Below, piece by piece: positions 52,993 through 60,895 of a stretch of 64,000 nt of DNA. The DNA is taken from positions 1 through 64,000 of the forward strand of contig JAGBEO010000022.1 of the NCBI GenBank assembly GCA_017936885.1, written 5' to 3'. A program made the position numbers and the translations under genes. The stretch's first letter is position 1. Each line of letters begins with the position of its first letter. The stretch is from Lachnospiraceae bacterium. Lineage in GTDB: Bacteria; Bacillota; Clostridia; Lachnospirales; Lachnospiraceae. The notes below the pieces were generated by a model. That model made no database searches, had not been told where the DNA came from, and saw only the letters and a list, made by a program, of their open reading frames with translations.

Positions 52993-53052
52993 GGGTGAAA
53001 CTTAGATATTCTTAGACCATGTCTTTCGTGGTCTTAGAATATCTCTTCACCC
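52993..53052. repeat. Long near-perfect hairpin directly after polA (first unit)
   Basis: The inner arms AGATATTCTTAGACCA (53004-53019) and TGGTCTTAGAATATCT (53029-53044) match perfectly over 16 bases. The outer arms GGGTGAA (52993-52999) and TTCACCC (53046-53052) match over seven. It abuts the 12-base hairpin and starts two bases after the polA stop. Function unknown; possible mRNA stabiliser, repeated genomic element or regulatory RNA. Confidence 0.9.
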
Positions 53053-53054
53053 TT

Positions 53055-55784
53055 TTACTTGGCCTCATACCAATTCTCTCCGGTATGCAGATCAATCTCC
53101 AGCGTCACGGCAAGCTTGGCCGCATGCTGCATCTCTTCCGTGAGAATCTGCCGTACCTGTTCCACTTCGTCTTTTAACGTCTCTATCAGCAATTCATCAT
53201 GTACCTGCAAAATCAGTCTGGACTGCAAATTTTCTCTGTGCAGCCTCTCCCACACTCTGATCATGGCAATCTTCATAATATCCGCTGCGGTTCCCTGTAT
53301 CGGAGAATTCATCGCCACACGTTCGCCGAAAGACCGCTGTATGAAATTACTGGAAGTCAGCTCCGGTATGGGACGTCTGCGTCCGTACATGGTAGTTACG
53401 TAGCCATTTTTCTTCGCATCCTCTACCGCAGTATCCAAGAACTTCTTTATCCCCGGATAAGTCTCGAAATACTGCTCTATATATACCGCTGCTTCCTTCT
53501 TCGAAATACTTAAGTCCTGACTAAGCCCGAAGGAACTGATGCCATAAACGATACCGAAATTAACCGCCTTGGCATTGCGCCTCTGTAAATCGGTAACCTC
53601 TTCAAAAGGCGTGTGGAACACCTTAGATGCCGTAATACGATGAATATCTTCATCCATCTTATAAGCCTCAATCAACTGCTTGTCATCTGACATATGCGCC
53701 AGTACCCGCAGCTCAATCTGGGAATAATCCGCATCCATAAACAGATACCCCTCCTGCGGGATAAACACCTTACGGATTCTTCTGCCAAGCTCCATACGCA
53801 TCGGAATATTCTGCAGATTCGGTTCTGTAGAACTGATACGTCCCGTCGCAGTAATCGTCTGGTTAAAGGTTGAATGTATCCTGCCGGACTCATCAATATA
53901 AGCAGCCAATCCATCCGCATAAGTAGACTTTAATTTTGCCAGACCTCTGTATTCTAAGATATCTGATACAATCGGATATTCCGGTGCCAGCTTTTCAAGC
54001 ACATCCGCCGCCGTAGAGTATCCGGTCTTAGTCTTCTTACCGCCTTTTAAGCCCATTTTCTCAAAAAGGACTTCTCCCAGTTGCTTAGGCGAATTGAGAT
54101 TAAATTCACAGCCTGCCTGCTCATAAACAGATGTTTCTAATTCCGAGATTCTGCCCTCTAAGGCTTTCCCGTAAGCTTTCAATTCATCCGGTTTCACTAA
54201 GATTCCGTACTGTTCCATATCAAACAGTACTCTGGTAAGCGGCATCTCAATCTCATTCATAAGAGCAAGCATCCCCTGCTCCTGCAGTTTCTCCCGCAGA
54301 ATCGGCGTTGCCAACAGGCACACATAAGCACTGAAACAGGCATATTCCAGAAATTCCCGGGGTTTCTTCTCATAAACGGATTCATATGACGCTTTCCCGC
54401 AGACCTGACTCCGGTCAGGGATCGTAAGTCCCAGATATTCATTCGCTATGTCTTCCGCTGTATAATCATTTTTCAGCGGATTAAGCAAATAAGCGGCCAA
54501 CAATATATCAAAGTAGCGTTCCTGCCGGTAAGGCTGCATGACATCACAGTTTCCGTCCTCCGTACGCCACATACCGCTGTCTGTACAATCCTCTATAAAA
54601 GCATATAAATTCTTAATGTCAAAAACATTTAGCTTGCATAACTTATCCTTATTTAACGAAGTAACCTTCCCCACCAGATACGGCGCCGTGACAAGCCCTC
54701 TGCAAGGAATAAAATAAACAGCCTGTTCATTCAGTGCTATGGCAATACCCATACACTCATGGCTCTGTTTCTGATCACAGAAGACAGCCAGCCCTATTTC
54801 CTGCTTCCCTTTCGTCTGCTCTCCTGACTTCCTGCACTCTGCAAACAGATCTTCCACATCGGCAAACTCTGTAAGTTCCTTAAAATACTCTGTCTGGCGG
54901 TTAGCTACCGTTACATCCTTTTCAAAACGTGACAGCAGATTCTTAAACTCTAACTGCTTGCACAGCACATAAGCATCCTCCGTATAAAAGTTTCCGATTT
55001 TCGCCTGTTCAAAAGAATAGTCCAGTTTGGCATTCACATTGATGGTTGCCAGGGTTTTGCTTAAATCTGCCAGTTCTTTATGATTCATCAGAGATTCCCT
55101 GATGGATTTCTTCGTAATTTCTTCCACATGCACATAGATATTCTCCAAAGAACCGAACTGCACCATCAGCTCCGTAGCAGTCTTTTCTCCCACCTTGGGA
55201 ACACCAGGAATATTGTCCGCCGTATCGCCCATCAGCGCTTTTAAGTCAATAAACTGTATCGGCGTAACCTGATACTTTGCCTCCACATCCTTTGCGTAGT
55301 AATCTTCTATCTCTGTTCTGCCGCCCTTAGTCTTGGGAATCCTGATTTTAATATGATCAGTTGCAATCTGCAGAAGATCCCTGTCTCCTGATACAAGGGC
55401 AACCTCCATACCTTCCCTTTCACCGCATTTCGCAATCGTTCCTAAGATATCATCAGCCTCAAGACCGGGTTTTTCCATAATGCAGATTCCCATCGCCGTA
55501 AGCATCTGCTTCATGACAGGTACCTGCTCCCGCAGTTCCTGCGGCATCGGCTTTCTGGTGCCCTTATATGCCTCATAGATCTCGTGCCGGAATGTAGGCG
55601 CATGTACGTCAAACGCCACCGTCAAATAGTCCGGCTGTTCTTCCTCCAAAATTTTAAACATGATATTCAAAAAACCGTAAACGGCATTGGTGTGCAGCCC
55701 CTGACTGTTCGTCAGATCCGGGACTCCGTAAAAGGCTCTGTTTAATATGCTGTGTCCATCTATCAATACAAGCTTCTGACTCAT
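53055..55784 (-). CDS. polA: DNA polymerase I
   Basis: Seen: 909 residues. The 5'-nuclease domain (1-300) has acidic motifs including LEADDILGT. The middle domain (about 305-510) has the 3'-5' exonuclease fold but not its DxE catalytic pair (GLAVFCDQ at the expected site). The polymerase part has motif A DADYSQIELR, motif B RRNAKAVNFGIVYG and motif C QVHDELLIE. Family knowledge: fills gaps and removes primers during replication and repair. The loss of proofreading residues is common in Firmicutes. AAAGGG lies before the ATG. Confidence 0.98.
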   Translation of the reverse strand: MSQKLVLIDGHSILNRAFYGVPDLTNSQGLHTNAVYGFLNIMFKILEEEQPDYLTVAFDVHAPTFRHEIYEAYKGTRKPMPQELREQVPVMKQMLTAMGICIMEKPGLEADDILGTIAKCGEREGMEVALVSGDRDLLQIATDHIKIRIPKTKGGRTEIEDYYAKDVEAKYQVTPIQFIDLKALMGDTADNIPGVPKVGEKTATELMVQFGSLENIYVHVEEITKKSIRESLMNHKELADLSKTLATINVNAKLDYSFEQAKIGNFYTEDAYVLCKQLEFKNLLSRFEKDVTVANRQTEYFKELTEFADVEDLFAECRKSGEQTKGKQEIGLAVFCDQKQSHECMGIAIALNEQAVYFIPCRGLVTAPYLVGKVTSLNKDKLCKLNVFDIKNLYAFIEDCTDSGMWRTEDGNCDVMQPYRQERYFDILLAAYLLNPLKNDYTAEDIANEYLGLTIPDRSQVCGKASYESVYEKKPREFLEYACFSAYVCLLATPILREKLQEQGMLALMNEIEMPLTRVLFDMEQYGILVKPDELKAYGKALEGRISELETSVYEQAGCEFNLNSPKQLGEVLFEKMGLKGGKKTKTGYSTAADVLEKLAPEYPIVSDILEYRGLAKLKSTYADGLAAYIDESGRIHSTFNQTITATGRISSTEPNLQNIPMRMELGRRIRKVFIPQEGYLFMDADYSQIELRVLAHMSDDKQLIEAYKMDEDIHRITASKVFHTPFEEVTDLQRRNAKAVNFGIVYGISSFGLSQDLSISKKEAAVYIEQYFETYPGIKKFLDTAVEDAKKNGYVTTMYGRRRPIPELTSSNFIQRSFGERVAMNSPIQGTAADIMKIAMIRVWERLHRENLQSRLILQVHDELLIETLKDEVEQVRQILTEEMQHAAKLAVTLEIDLHTGENWYEAK

Positions 55785-55888
55785 GTATTTCTATACCCTT
55801 TAACCTTCCGATTTTATATTTCATTCCAATCCCCATACACAAATTCTTGTGTTGAGGAGCTCCATATCAATCTTCAACTTTAACTGAG

Positions 55889-56212
55889 CTACATACGGAA
55901 CACAATGCATAATGCAATAATAATCGCTACTGCCACTGCGGCTTCCAGACAAACCAGAGTATATCTTAATGTCCGATTTATCCTGATCCTTTGCCATGCA
56001 TTCTGCATTTTTATAAGAAGTGCTTCCTGCAGATTAAAATTATTGCCTTGCTCTAATTGTTCCATACCCTCTGCAACCAGAAACTGAATCGACAACTCTT
56101 CCTTGCATTCCGGGCAGTTTTCTATATGTTCCACAAACTCCGCCAGTTTTTTCCCATCCAGCTCGTCCTGCAGAAAGTAAGGTATTTTTTTCTCTGCTTC
56201 TTTACAGTTCAT
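55889..56212 (-). CDS. Zinc-finger anti-sigma-like membrane protein
   Basis: Seen: 107 residues from the ATG at 56212, seven bases after GGAAGTGG. The zf-HC2 motif is HIENCPECKEEL (His-x3-Cys-x2-Cys), and a single membrane segment lies at the C-terminus (about 82-104). Family knowledge: such proteins often bind and hold an ECF sigma factor. No sigma factor gene is adjacent, so this is an orphan whose partner must lie elsewhere or whose role differs. Confidence 0.8.
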   Translation of the reverse strand: MNCKEAEKKIPYFLQDELDGKKLAEFVEHIENCPECKEELSIQFLVAEGMEQLEQGNNFNLQEALLIKMQNAWQRIRINRTLRYTLVCLEAAVAVAIIIALCIVFRM

Positions 56213-56294
56213 ATTGATACCACTTCCAAACATGCCGCTTCTGCGACACAATCATTTATTTAAACTATAACCTATCTGTGCCCATATAGAATTT

Positions 56295-56322
56295 ATTATA
56301 TACCATAATAGGGGTTTTTGAA
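56295..56322 (-). promoter_or_regulatory. Promoter of the zinc-finger gene
   Basis: TTCAAA (56317-56322), 16-base spacer, TATAAT (56295-56300) on the minus strand. The -35 hexamer lies in a small inverted repeat (ATAGGG...CCCTAT) that could be an operator. Confidence 0.5.
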
Positions 56323-56370
56323 AACCCTATGCCATCATAAAATCTTTCTATTTTGTATCTATTTCCATAC

Positions 56371-56410
56371 AAAAATCCCGAAGATTTTTCTTTGAGAAAA
56401 TCCCCGGGAT
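56371..56410 (-). terminator. Terminator of the secreted GH25 gene
   Basis: On the minus strand ATCCCGGGGATTTT pairs with AAAAATCTTCGGGAT, followed by a T run. It is about 40 bases after the GH25 stop codon. Confidence 0.75.
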
Positions 56411-56446
56411 CTGATTCCTAAATCGCTGTTAACAACACATTATCCT

Positions 56447-57526
56447 TTACTGTACGACTGTGGCTATGCCGTTTGCATTCACTTCATAATTTACATTGTC
56501 TATCGTAACCGTTACATTTTTCTGCAATGCACCTGTGGCATCATAATAATAAGTATTTCCGTCCGGTCTGGTAACCAGCCCGGTCTGCATCACAGCATTC
56601 TCATCAAAATAATACTCCGCACCCTCAATCGTCACATCCTCACGCAGGGCATGTCCGTCCTTGGTTGCGAGAAAATATCTGCCTGATTCATCCTCGAACC
56701 AGCAGCCCTTCTGCACAAAACCATTCTCATCCAAATGGTATTTCTTATCTTCCCAGCCTACCCAGCAGGCACGCTGCATTCTGTAATTAGAATAAAACAC
56801 CGTCTGATCCCCGCGGTTCGTAAAACCGTCCGCAATGATAATAGACGAATAATCCTTAAACTGATAATTCATATCCACTCTGGTAGGAATCCCTGCCACA
56901 CTGCCGTGGGACGTATTCTGCCAGAAGGAAGCTCCGTCATACTCAAGTGCGTCTGCATACTGTGCCACCCACTTATCATAGCCGATATTGCCGATCTTGT
57001 TCTGGAACATATTTTTATTCGAATATACTACCGGATAATACCCCTGTGCCTCGATCGTGGAACAGAATGTATTGATAATCTCCTGCAGCTGTGCCTGAGA
57101 CATATTTTTATGACAGGAATCCTCCACATCATAAACTACAGGATAACTGACCGTATAATTGCTCATCCACTGCAATAGTAACTCTGCTTCATTCTTCGCC
57201 TGTTCCGCATTGGTAGCATAGGAATATAAATAAACACCCGTCTTAATTCCTGCCGCATTGGCACCACGCATGTTCACATCAAAATAAGGATCTACACCGG
57301 AGTTGGTACTTCCTGCCTTAATAAAGGCAAAGGTCACTCCCGATGAAGGTACCTGACTCCAGTCAATTGCCAGATTATGTTTCGACACATCAATTCCCCT
57401 TGCGATAGAACTGCCCGCACCAACTGCCTGCGTCTGCTGTGCCGGAACAAGCGCCAATACGCCTGCCATGCAAAGTGCTGCTGCACGCTTACACCATGTA
57501 CCTTTTATTAACATATCTCTTCTCAT
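56447..57526 (-). CDS. Secreted GH25 muramidase with cell-wall-binding repeats
   Basis: Seen: 359 residues. A signal peptide (residues 1-35, ending AQQTQA) precedes the GH25 domain from about 42 to 240, with RGIDVSKH and the catalytic DVE in PVVYDVEDS. The C-terminal 110 residues form choline/glucan-binding-type repeats rich in aromatic residues and glycine (for example GRYFLATKDGHALR, AEYYFDENAVMQTG). Family knowledge: cleaves peptidoglycan glycan strands after binding the wall. It is the second GH25 enzyme in the window and, unlike the first, is freely secreted. Its promoter region holds four phased hexamers. Confidence 0.93.
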   Translation of the reverse strand: MRRDMLIKGTWCKRAAALCMAGVLALVPAQQTQAVGAGSSIARGIDVSKHNLAIDWSQVPSSGVTFAFIKAGSTNSGVDPYFDVNMRGANAAGIKTGVYLYSYATNAEQAKNEAELLLQWMSNYTVSYPVVYDVEDSCHKNMSQAQLQEIINTFCSTIEAQGYYPVVYSNKNMFQNKIGNIGYDKWVAQYADALEYDGASFWQNTSHGSVAGIPTRVDMNYQFKDYSSIIIADGFTNRGDQTVFYSNYRMQRACWVGWEDKKYHLDENGFVQKGCWFEDESGRYFLATKDGHALREDVTIEGAEYYFDENAVMQTGLVTRPDGNTYYYDATGALQKNVTVTIDNVNYEVNANGIATVVQ

Positions 57527-57631
57527 ATGTACCTTGATCTACCTTTCCAGATAACAGATTTTATCCTCCAGAATCATGCTTTAAAATGACTATGTTCTGT
57601 CTTATTATCCATTTCAAAATTTTATATATTT

Positions 57632-57667
57632 GTTACAAAATGTTACTTTTGTTAACAATACGTTACA
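57632..57667. promoter_or_regulatory. Four 10-bp-phased hexamers in front of the GH25 muramidase
   Basis: On the minus strand TGTAAC, TGTTAA, AGTAAC and TGTAAC (plus positions 57662-57667, 57652-57657, 57642-57647, 57632-57637) repeat exactly every 10 bases. The TGTWAH shape resembles the WalR half-site, which is usually spaced by 11. Possible -10 elements lie on both sides: TATATT (57668-57673, with TATACA 17 bases upstream) and TATAAA (57621-57626). Confidence 0.55.
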
Positions 57668-57728
57668 AATATAACATATTTTGAAGGCTTTGTATATGAT
57701 TTATATAAAAAAATACTGGTAATATCTG

Positions 57729-57956
57729 TCATCTGGGTTCATCTAATTTATTAATTAATTCCGTACAGCGATCTAATGTTTCTTTTGTAATCCGCTCAAT
57801 TTCCTCCTCCGTATGCGTGTAATAGAAGGAAGGCGGAAAAAGTCCGAAACAGCTTCCTCCTGTCATATACCACCATTCATCCATTTCCCGTAGTTTTATT
57901 CGAAATATGATTTTTTGTATTACTTTCTTTATAAACTTTACAACCGCTTTAATCAT
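57729..57956 (-). CDS. Small protein divergent from the XRE regulator
   Basis: Seen: 75 residues. A basic amphipathic start (MIKAVVKFIKKVIQKI) is followed by a Trp/Gly-rich middle (MTGGSCFGLFPPSFYYTHTEEEI) split here as MTGGSCFGLFPPSF and YYTHTEEEI. GGAGGTAACGG is a strong SD. I do not recognise the family. It shares a promoter region and palindrome with the XRE gene, so it is likely regulated by it. A phage-derived or toxin-like small protein is possible but unproven. Confidence 0.75.
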   Translation of the reverse strand: MIKAVVKFIKKVIQKIIFRIKLREMDEWWYMTGGSCFGLFPPSFYYTHTEEEIERITKETLDRCTELINKLDEPR

Positions 57957-58050
57957 TCCGTTACCTCCATCCTTCCTACTAATTCATTTTCTTACAACAA
58001 ATTAGAGTTACTTCCCCCATTGTTCACTTTTTTCCTTATAAATAAATTAG

Positions 58051-58066
58051 GGTGCGTATGCGCACC
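58051..58066. promoter_or_regulatory. Palindromic operator between the XRE gene and its divergent neighbour
   Basis: GGTGCGTATGCGCACC has perfect six-base arms around TATG. It lies 11 bases downstream of the minus-strand -10 element and just upstream of the plus-strand -10, so one bound repressor could control both. Confidence 0.65.
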
Positions 58067-58076
58067 ATATTATTTT

Positions 58077-58105
58077 ATTATAATATACTGCAAATTAAAC
58101 TACAA
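58077..58105 (-). promoter_or_regulatory. Promoter of the 75-residue protein
   Basis: TTGTAG (58100-58105), 17-base spacer, TATAAT (58077-58082) on the minus strand. A plus-strand TATAAT (58079-58084) for the XRE gene overlaps it, so the two promoters compete. Confidence 0.6.
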
Positions 58106-58120
58106 GTAGGAGATTGTAAA

Positions 58121-58333
58121 ATGATTAAATATGATAGACTCTGGACTACTCTAAAAGAGAAAAACATCAGCCAGTACAGCTTAATTAAGGATTATGGAAT
58201 AGATAAGGCACAACTGCACCGGCTTCGACAGAACATGGTAGTAAAAACCATAATTCTGAACCGCTTATGCAGTATACTGAATTGTAAGATTGAAGATATT
58301 ATGGAATATATCCCTGATGATGAATCAAGATAA
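58121..58333 (+). CDS. Short XRE-family DNA-binding regulator
   Basis: Seen: 70 residues from the ATG at 58121, eight bases after TAGGAG; an earlier in-frame ATG lacks an SD. The whole protein is one Cro/CI-type helix-turn-helix (SQYSLIKDYGIDKAQLHRLR is the recognition part). Family knowledge: such small repressors often control themselves and a divergent gene. The palindrome at 58051-58066 fits. The 3' end of the gene was duplicated in tandem. Confidence 0.88.
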   Translation: MIKYDRLWTTLKEKNISQYSLIKDYGIDKAQLHRLRQNMVVKTIILNRLCSILNCKIEDIMEYIPDDESR

Positions 58334-58378
58334 AAGATCATGGAATATATCCTTGATGATGAATTAAGATAAAAGATC
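58301..58378 (+). repeat. 39-bp tandem duplication at the end of the XRE gene
   Basis: Unit 58301-58339 is repeated at 58340-58378 with two C-to-T changes. The unit is 13 codons and includes the stop codon, so the second copy lies outside the gene and is not translated. Confidence 0.92.
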
Positions 58379-58389
58379 AATGCAACACA

Positions 58390-58428
58390 AAAACCTTGCA
58401 AACATCCAAGCGGAATCTGCAAGGTTTT
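58390..58428 (-). terminator. Terminator of tRNA-Leu
   Basis: AAAACCTTGCA and TGCAAGGTTTT are perfect 11-base arms with a 17-base loop. On the minus strand a T run follows, a few bases after the tRNA end. Confidence 0.8.
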
Positions 58429-58431
58429 CTA

Positions 58432-58514
58432 TGCTGGTGGCGGGACTTGAACCCGCACGAGCGTGAACTCGTCAGATTTTGAGTCTGATGCGTCTGCCAT
58501 TCCGCCACACCAGC
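58432..58514 (-). tRNA. tRNA-Leu (anticodon CAA)
   Basis: On the minus strand the acceptor GCTGGTG pairs with CACCAGC, and a long variable arm marks a class II tRNA. The anticodon stem TCAGA/TCTGA encloses loop CTCAAAA with CAA, reading UUG. The T arm has GGTTCAAGTCC. Discriminator A is at 58432. No CCA is encoded, so it must be added by the CCA enzyme. An extended -10 promoter and terminator surround it. Confidence 0.95.
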
Positions 58515-58534
58515 GTTTCCAACAACCGAGATAT

Positions 58535-58563
58535 ATCTTACCATAACCTCATGCTGTTGGCAA
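58535..58563 (-). promoter_or_regulatory. Promoter of tRNA-Leu
   Basis: TTGCCA (58558-58563), 17-base spacer, TAAGAT (58535-58540) with a TG extension, on the minus strand. Confidence 0.75.
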
Positions 58564-58609
58564 GCATTTTATTTTTACTTTTCCTTAAAATCTACTTATC
58601 ATGCCGATT

Positions 58610-59881
58610 TTAAACGCCTAATTTATGATAAAAATCAAACGCATCAAAGGTTGCAAAATAATCCTTCGGTGTCTCCGCACGCCTGATCAACTGAACGCTG
58701 CCATCCTCTTTCAGCAGCAATTCTGCCGATTTGAGCTTACCGTTATAATTATAGCCCATCGCAAAGCCGTGAGCACCTGTATCATGAATCACCAGATAGT
58801 CACCCATATCAATCTTAGGCAGCTCCCTGTCAATTGCAAATTTATCATTATTCTCACACAGAGAACCTGTCACATCATATTTATGGTCACAAGGTGCATT
58901 CTCTTTGCCCAGCACGGTAATATGATGATAGGCACCATACATAGCAGGACGCATCAGGTTAACCGCACAGGCATCCACACCGATATACTCCTTATGGGTA
59001 TGCTTCTCGTGAATTGCCTGTGTAACAAGCTCACCGTAAGGCCCCATCATGAATCGTCCCATCTCCGTGTAAATAGCTACATTACCCATTCCGGCAGGCA
59101 CCAGCACCTCATCATATACCTTGTGGACCCCTGCTCCGATTTCTTTAATATCATTCGCCGTCTGATCCGGTCTGTATGCAATACCTACTCCGCCGGATAA
59201 ATTGATGAAATCTAAGGTCACGCCGACCTTTTCCTTTATTTCTACCGCCACTTCGAAAAGCTGCTTAGCCAGCTTCGGATAATACTCGTTCGTTACCGTA
59301 TTACTTGCTAAAAATGCATGGATACCGAAGTGCTTCACACCTTTTTCCTTCAGAATCCTATATCCCTCGAACAACTGCTCCGTCGTAAAACCGTACTTGG
59401 CATCACCGGGATTGTCCATGATGCCATTGCTCATCGTAAACACACCGCCCGGATTATAGCGGCAGCTCATTGTCTCAGGCAGCTTGCCCAAAATATTCTC
59501 CACAAAATCAATATGTGTAATATCATCCAGGTTGATAATACCGCCTACTTTAGCACAATATGCATAGTCTTCTGCGGGCGTATCATTGGAAGAAAACATA
59601 ATGTCATGTCCGTTAATACCCATCGCATTACTCAGCATAAGCTCTGTCAGGGAAGAGCAGTCACAGCCGCAGCCGTACTCATGCAGGATCTGAATCAAAA
59701 ACGGATTCGGACAAGCCTTCACAGCAAAATATTCCTTAAATCCCTCATTCCATGCAAAAGCTTCCTTCACTGCCCTGGCATTGGCTCTGATTCCTTTCTC
59801 GTCATAAATATGAAACGGGGTAGGATAGGTCTTCACGATCTCTTCGACCTGCTCCTTCGTTACAAACGGTAGTTTACTCAT
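58610..59881 (-). CDS. lysA: Diaminopimelate decarboxylase-like PLP enzyme
   Basis: Seen: 423 residues from the ATG at 59881, 11 bases after GAGGAG; another in-frame ATG lies three codons upstream. The PLP lysine is in YFAVKACPNP, with the glycine region NLSGGVGIAYRP and CAVNLMRPAMYGAYHH. Family knowledge: alanine-racemase-fold decarboxylases act on meso-diaminopimelate, ornithine, arginine or carboxynorspermidine. The size and C-terminal pattern fit diaminopimelate decarboxylase, the last step of lysine synthesis, but residues here differ from classical LysA (for example CDCSSLTEL in place of the usual DVVSGGEL). Another amino-acid decarboxylase activity is possible. It has its own strong promoter and a 107-base leader. 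Confidence 0.8.
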   Translation of the reverse strand: MSKLPFVTKEQVEEIVKTYPTPFHIYDEKGIRANARAVKEAFAWNEGFKEYFAVKACPNPFLIQILHEYGCGCDCSSLTELMLSNAMGINGHDIMFSSNDTPAEDYAYCAKVGGIINLDDITHIDFVENILGKLPETMSCRYNPGGVFTMSNGIMDNPGDAKYGFTTEQLFEGYRILKEKGVKHFGIHAFLASNTVTNEYYPKLAKQLFEVAVEIKEKVGVTLDFINLSGGVGIAYRPDQTANDIKEIGAGVHKVYDEVLVPAGMGNVAIYTEMGRFMMGPYGELVTQAIHEKHTHKEYIGVDACAVNLMRPAMYGAYHHITVLGKENAPCDHKYDVTGSLCENNDKFAIDRELPKIDMGDYLVIHDTGAHGFAMGYNYNGKLKSAELLLKEDGSVQLIRRAETPKDYFATFDAFDFYHKLGV

Positions 59882-59993
59882 AACACACATTTCTCCTCTC
59901 GTACCTCTGTTTCGCGGTCAGCATCCGCGCAAAACTATCATACTATCAAAAGCTGATCATAACTTTATCCATTTACTCACATAAACAATTAGC

Positions 59994-60022
59994 ATAATAA
60001 AGCGAATCTATCTCTTTGTCAA
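59994..60022 (-). promoter_or_regulatory. Promoter of the lysA-like gene
   Basis: TTGACA (60017-60022), 17-base spacer, TATTAT (59994-59999) on the minus strand. The leader to the start codon is about 107 bases, too short for a lysine riboswitch. Confidence 0.85.
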
Positions 60023-60153
60023 CCTTATCACACACCATTTTACTGCAAATTTATATCATCTGTTTACAGATCGCCCAGCCAGTATAATTATGTTTCATAC
60101 TTCCACCATGTCCTTCGGTGACGCTAACAATCCGCAAAATCTTCGTCTCCTTT

Positions 60154-60831
60154 TCAAATATTCTCAATCTGCCAGTCTATCGGCTCCACTCCGTGGGCTT
60201 TCAAGAACTCATTGCACTGGCTGAAATGCTTGCAGCCAAAGAATCCTCGGTACGCAGAAAGCGGGCTTGGATGAGGCGCCTTCAAAATCAAATGCTTGGG
60301 ATTCGTCAGCATTGGAATCTTACTCTGTGCCGGTCTGCCCCATAACAAATACACGATAGGCCTGTCCTGCTCGTTGACCGCCCTAATCACCGCATCCGTA
60401 AACTCTTCCCAGCCCTTGCCCTGATGGGAATTGGCCTGATGGGCACGCACCGTCAAGACAGTATTTAGCAGCAGTACACCCTGATCCGCCCATTTCTTTA
60501 AATATCCGTTATTGGGAATATAGCAGCCCAGATCATCTTCTAACTCTTTATAAATATTCTGCAAGGAAGGCGGTATCTCCTTCTGATCCGGCAGCACGGA
60601 GAAACTCATGCCATGAGCCTGATGTTCATTATGATAAGGATCCTGTCCCAGCAAAAGCACTTTTACTTCATTTAAGGGTGTAAAATGAAAGGCATTGAAA
60701 ATATCCTCAGCAGGCGGATAAATTACCTTTTTACTATATTCATCTCTCACAAACGTATACAACTGCCTATAATATGGCTTATGAAATTCCTCGTTTAAGG
60801 CCACCGCCCAGTCATTACTTAACATTGCCAT
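60154..60831 (-). CDS. ung: Uracil-DNA glycosylase
   Basis: Seen: 225 residues with the catalytic water-activating motif LLGQDPYH and the DNA-intercalation motif HPSPLSAYRG. Family knowledge: removes uracil from DNA, starting base-excision repair. AAAGGAAG precedes the start. It lies alone between the hisF terminator and the lysA-like gene. Confidence 0.97.
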   Translation of the reverse strand: MAMLSNDWAVALNEEFHKPYYRQLYTFVRDEYSKKVIYPPAEDIFNAFHFTPLNEVKVLLLGQDPYHNEHQAHGMSFSVLPDQKEIPPSLQNIYKELEDDLGCYIPNNGYLKKWADQGVLLLNTVLTVRAHQANSHQGKGWEEFTDAVIRAVNEQDRPIVYLLWGRPAQSKIPMLTNPKHLILKAPHPSPLSAYRGFFGCKHFSQCNEFLKAHGVEPIDWQIENI

Positions 60832-60853
60832 CTGCGCATTACTTCCTTTCCTG

Positions 60854-60884
60854 AAAAAAGCACCGAACGCTTCGCCCCGGTGCC
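60854..60884 (-). terminator. Terminator of the hisHF transcript
   Basis: On the minus strand GCACCG pairs with CGGTGC followed by TTTTTT, about 12 bases after the hisF stop. Confidence 0.75.
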
Positions 60885-60895
60885 TCTTTGCTCCT

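Noticed and set aside
52965-53052. polA-coaE double hairpin as a CRISPR or attachment site
   Set aside because: There are only two different inverted repeats, with no spacers, no direct repeats and no integrase nearby.
59882-59993. Possible lysine riboswitch before the lysA-like gene
   Set aside because: The leader is about 107 bases, too short for the L box, and no matching stem pattern was seen.
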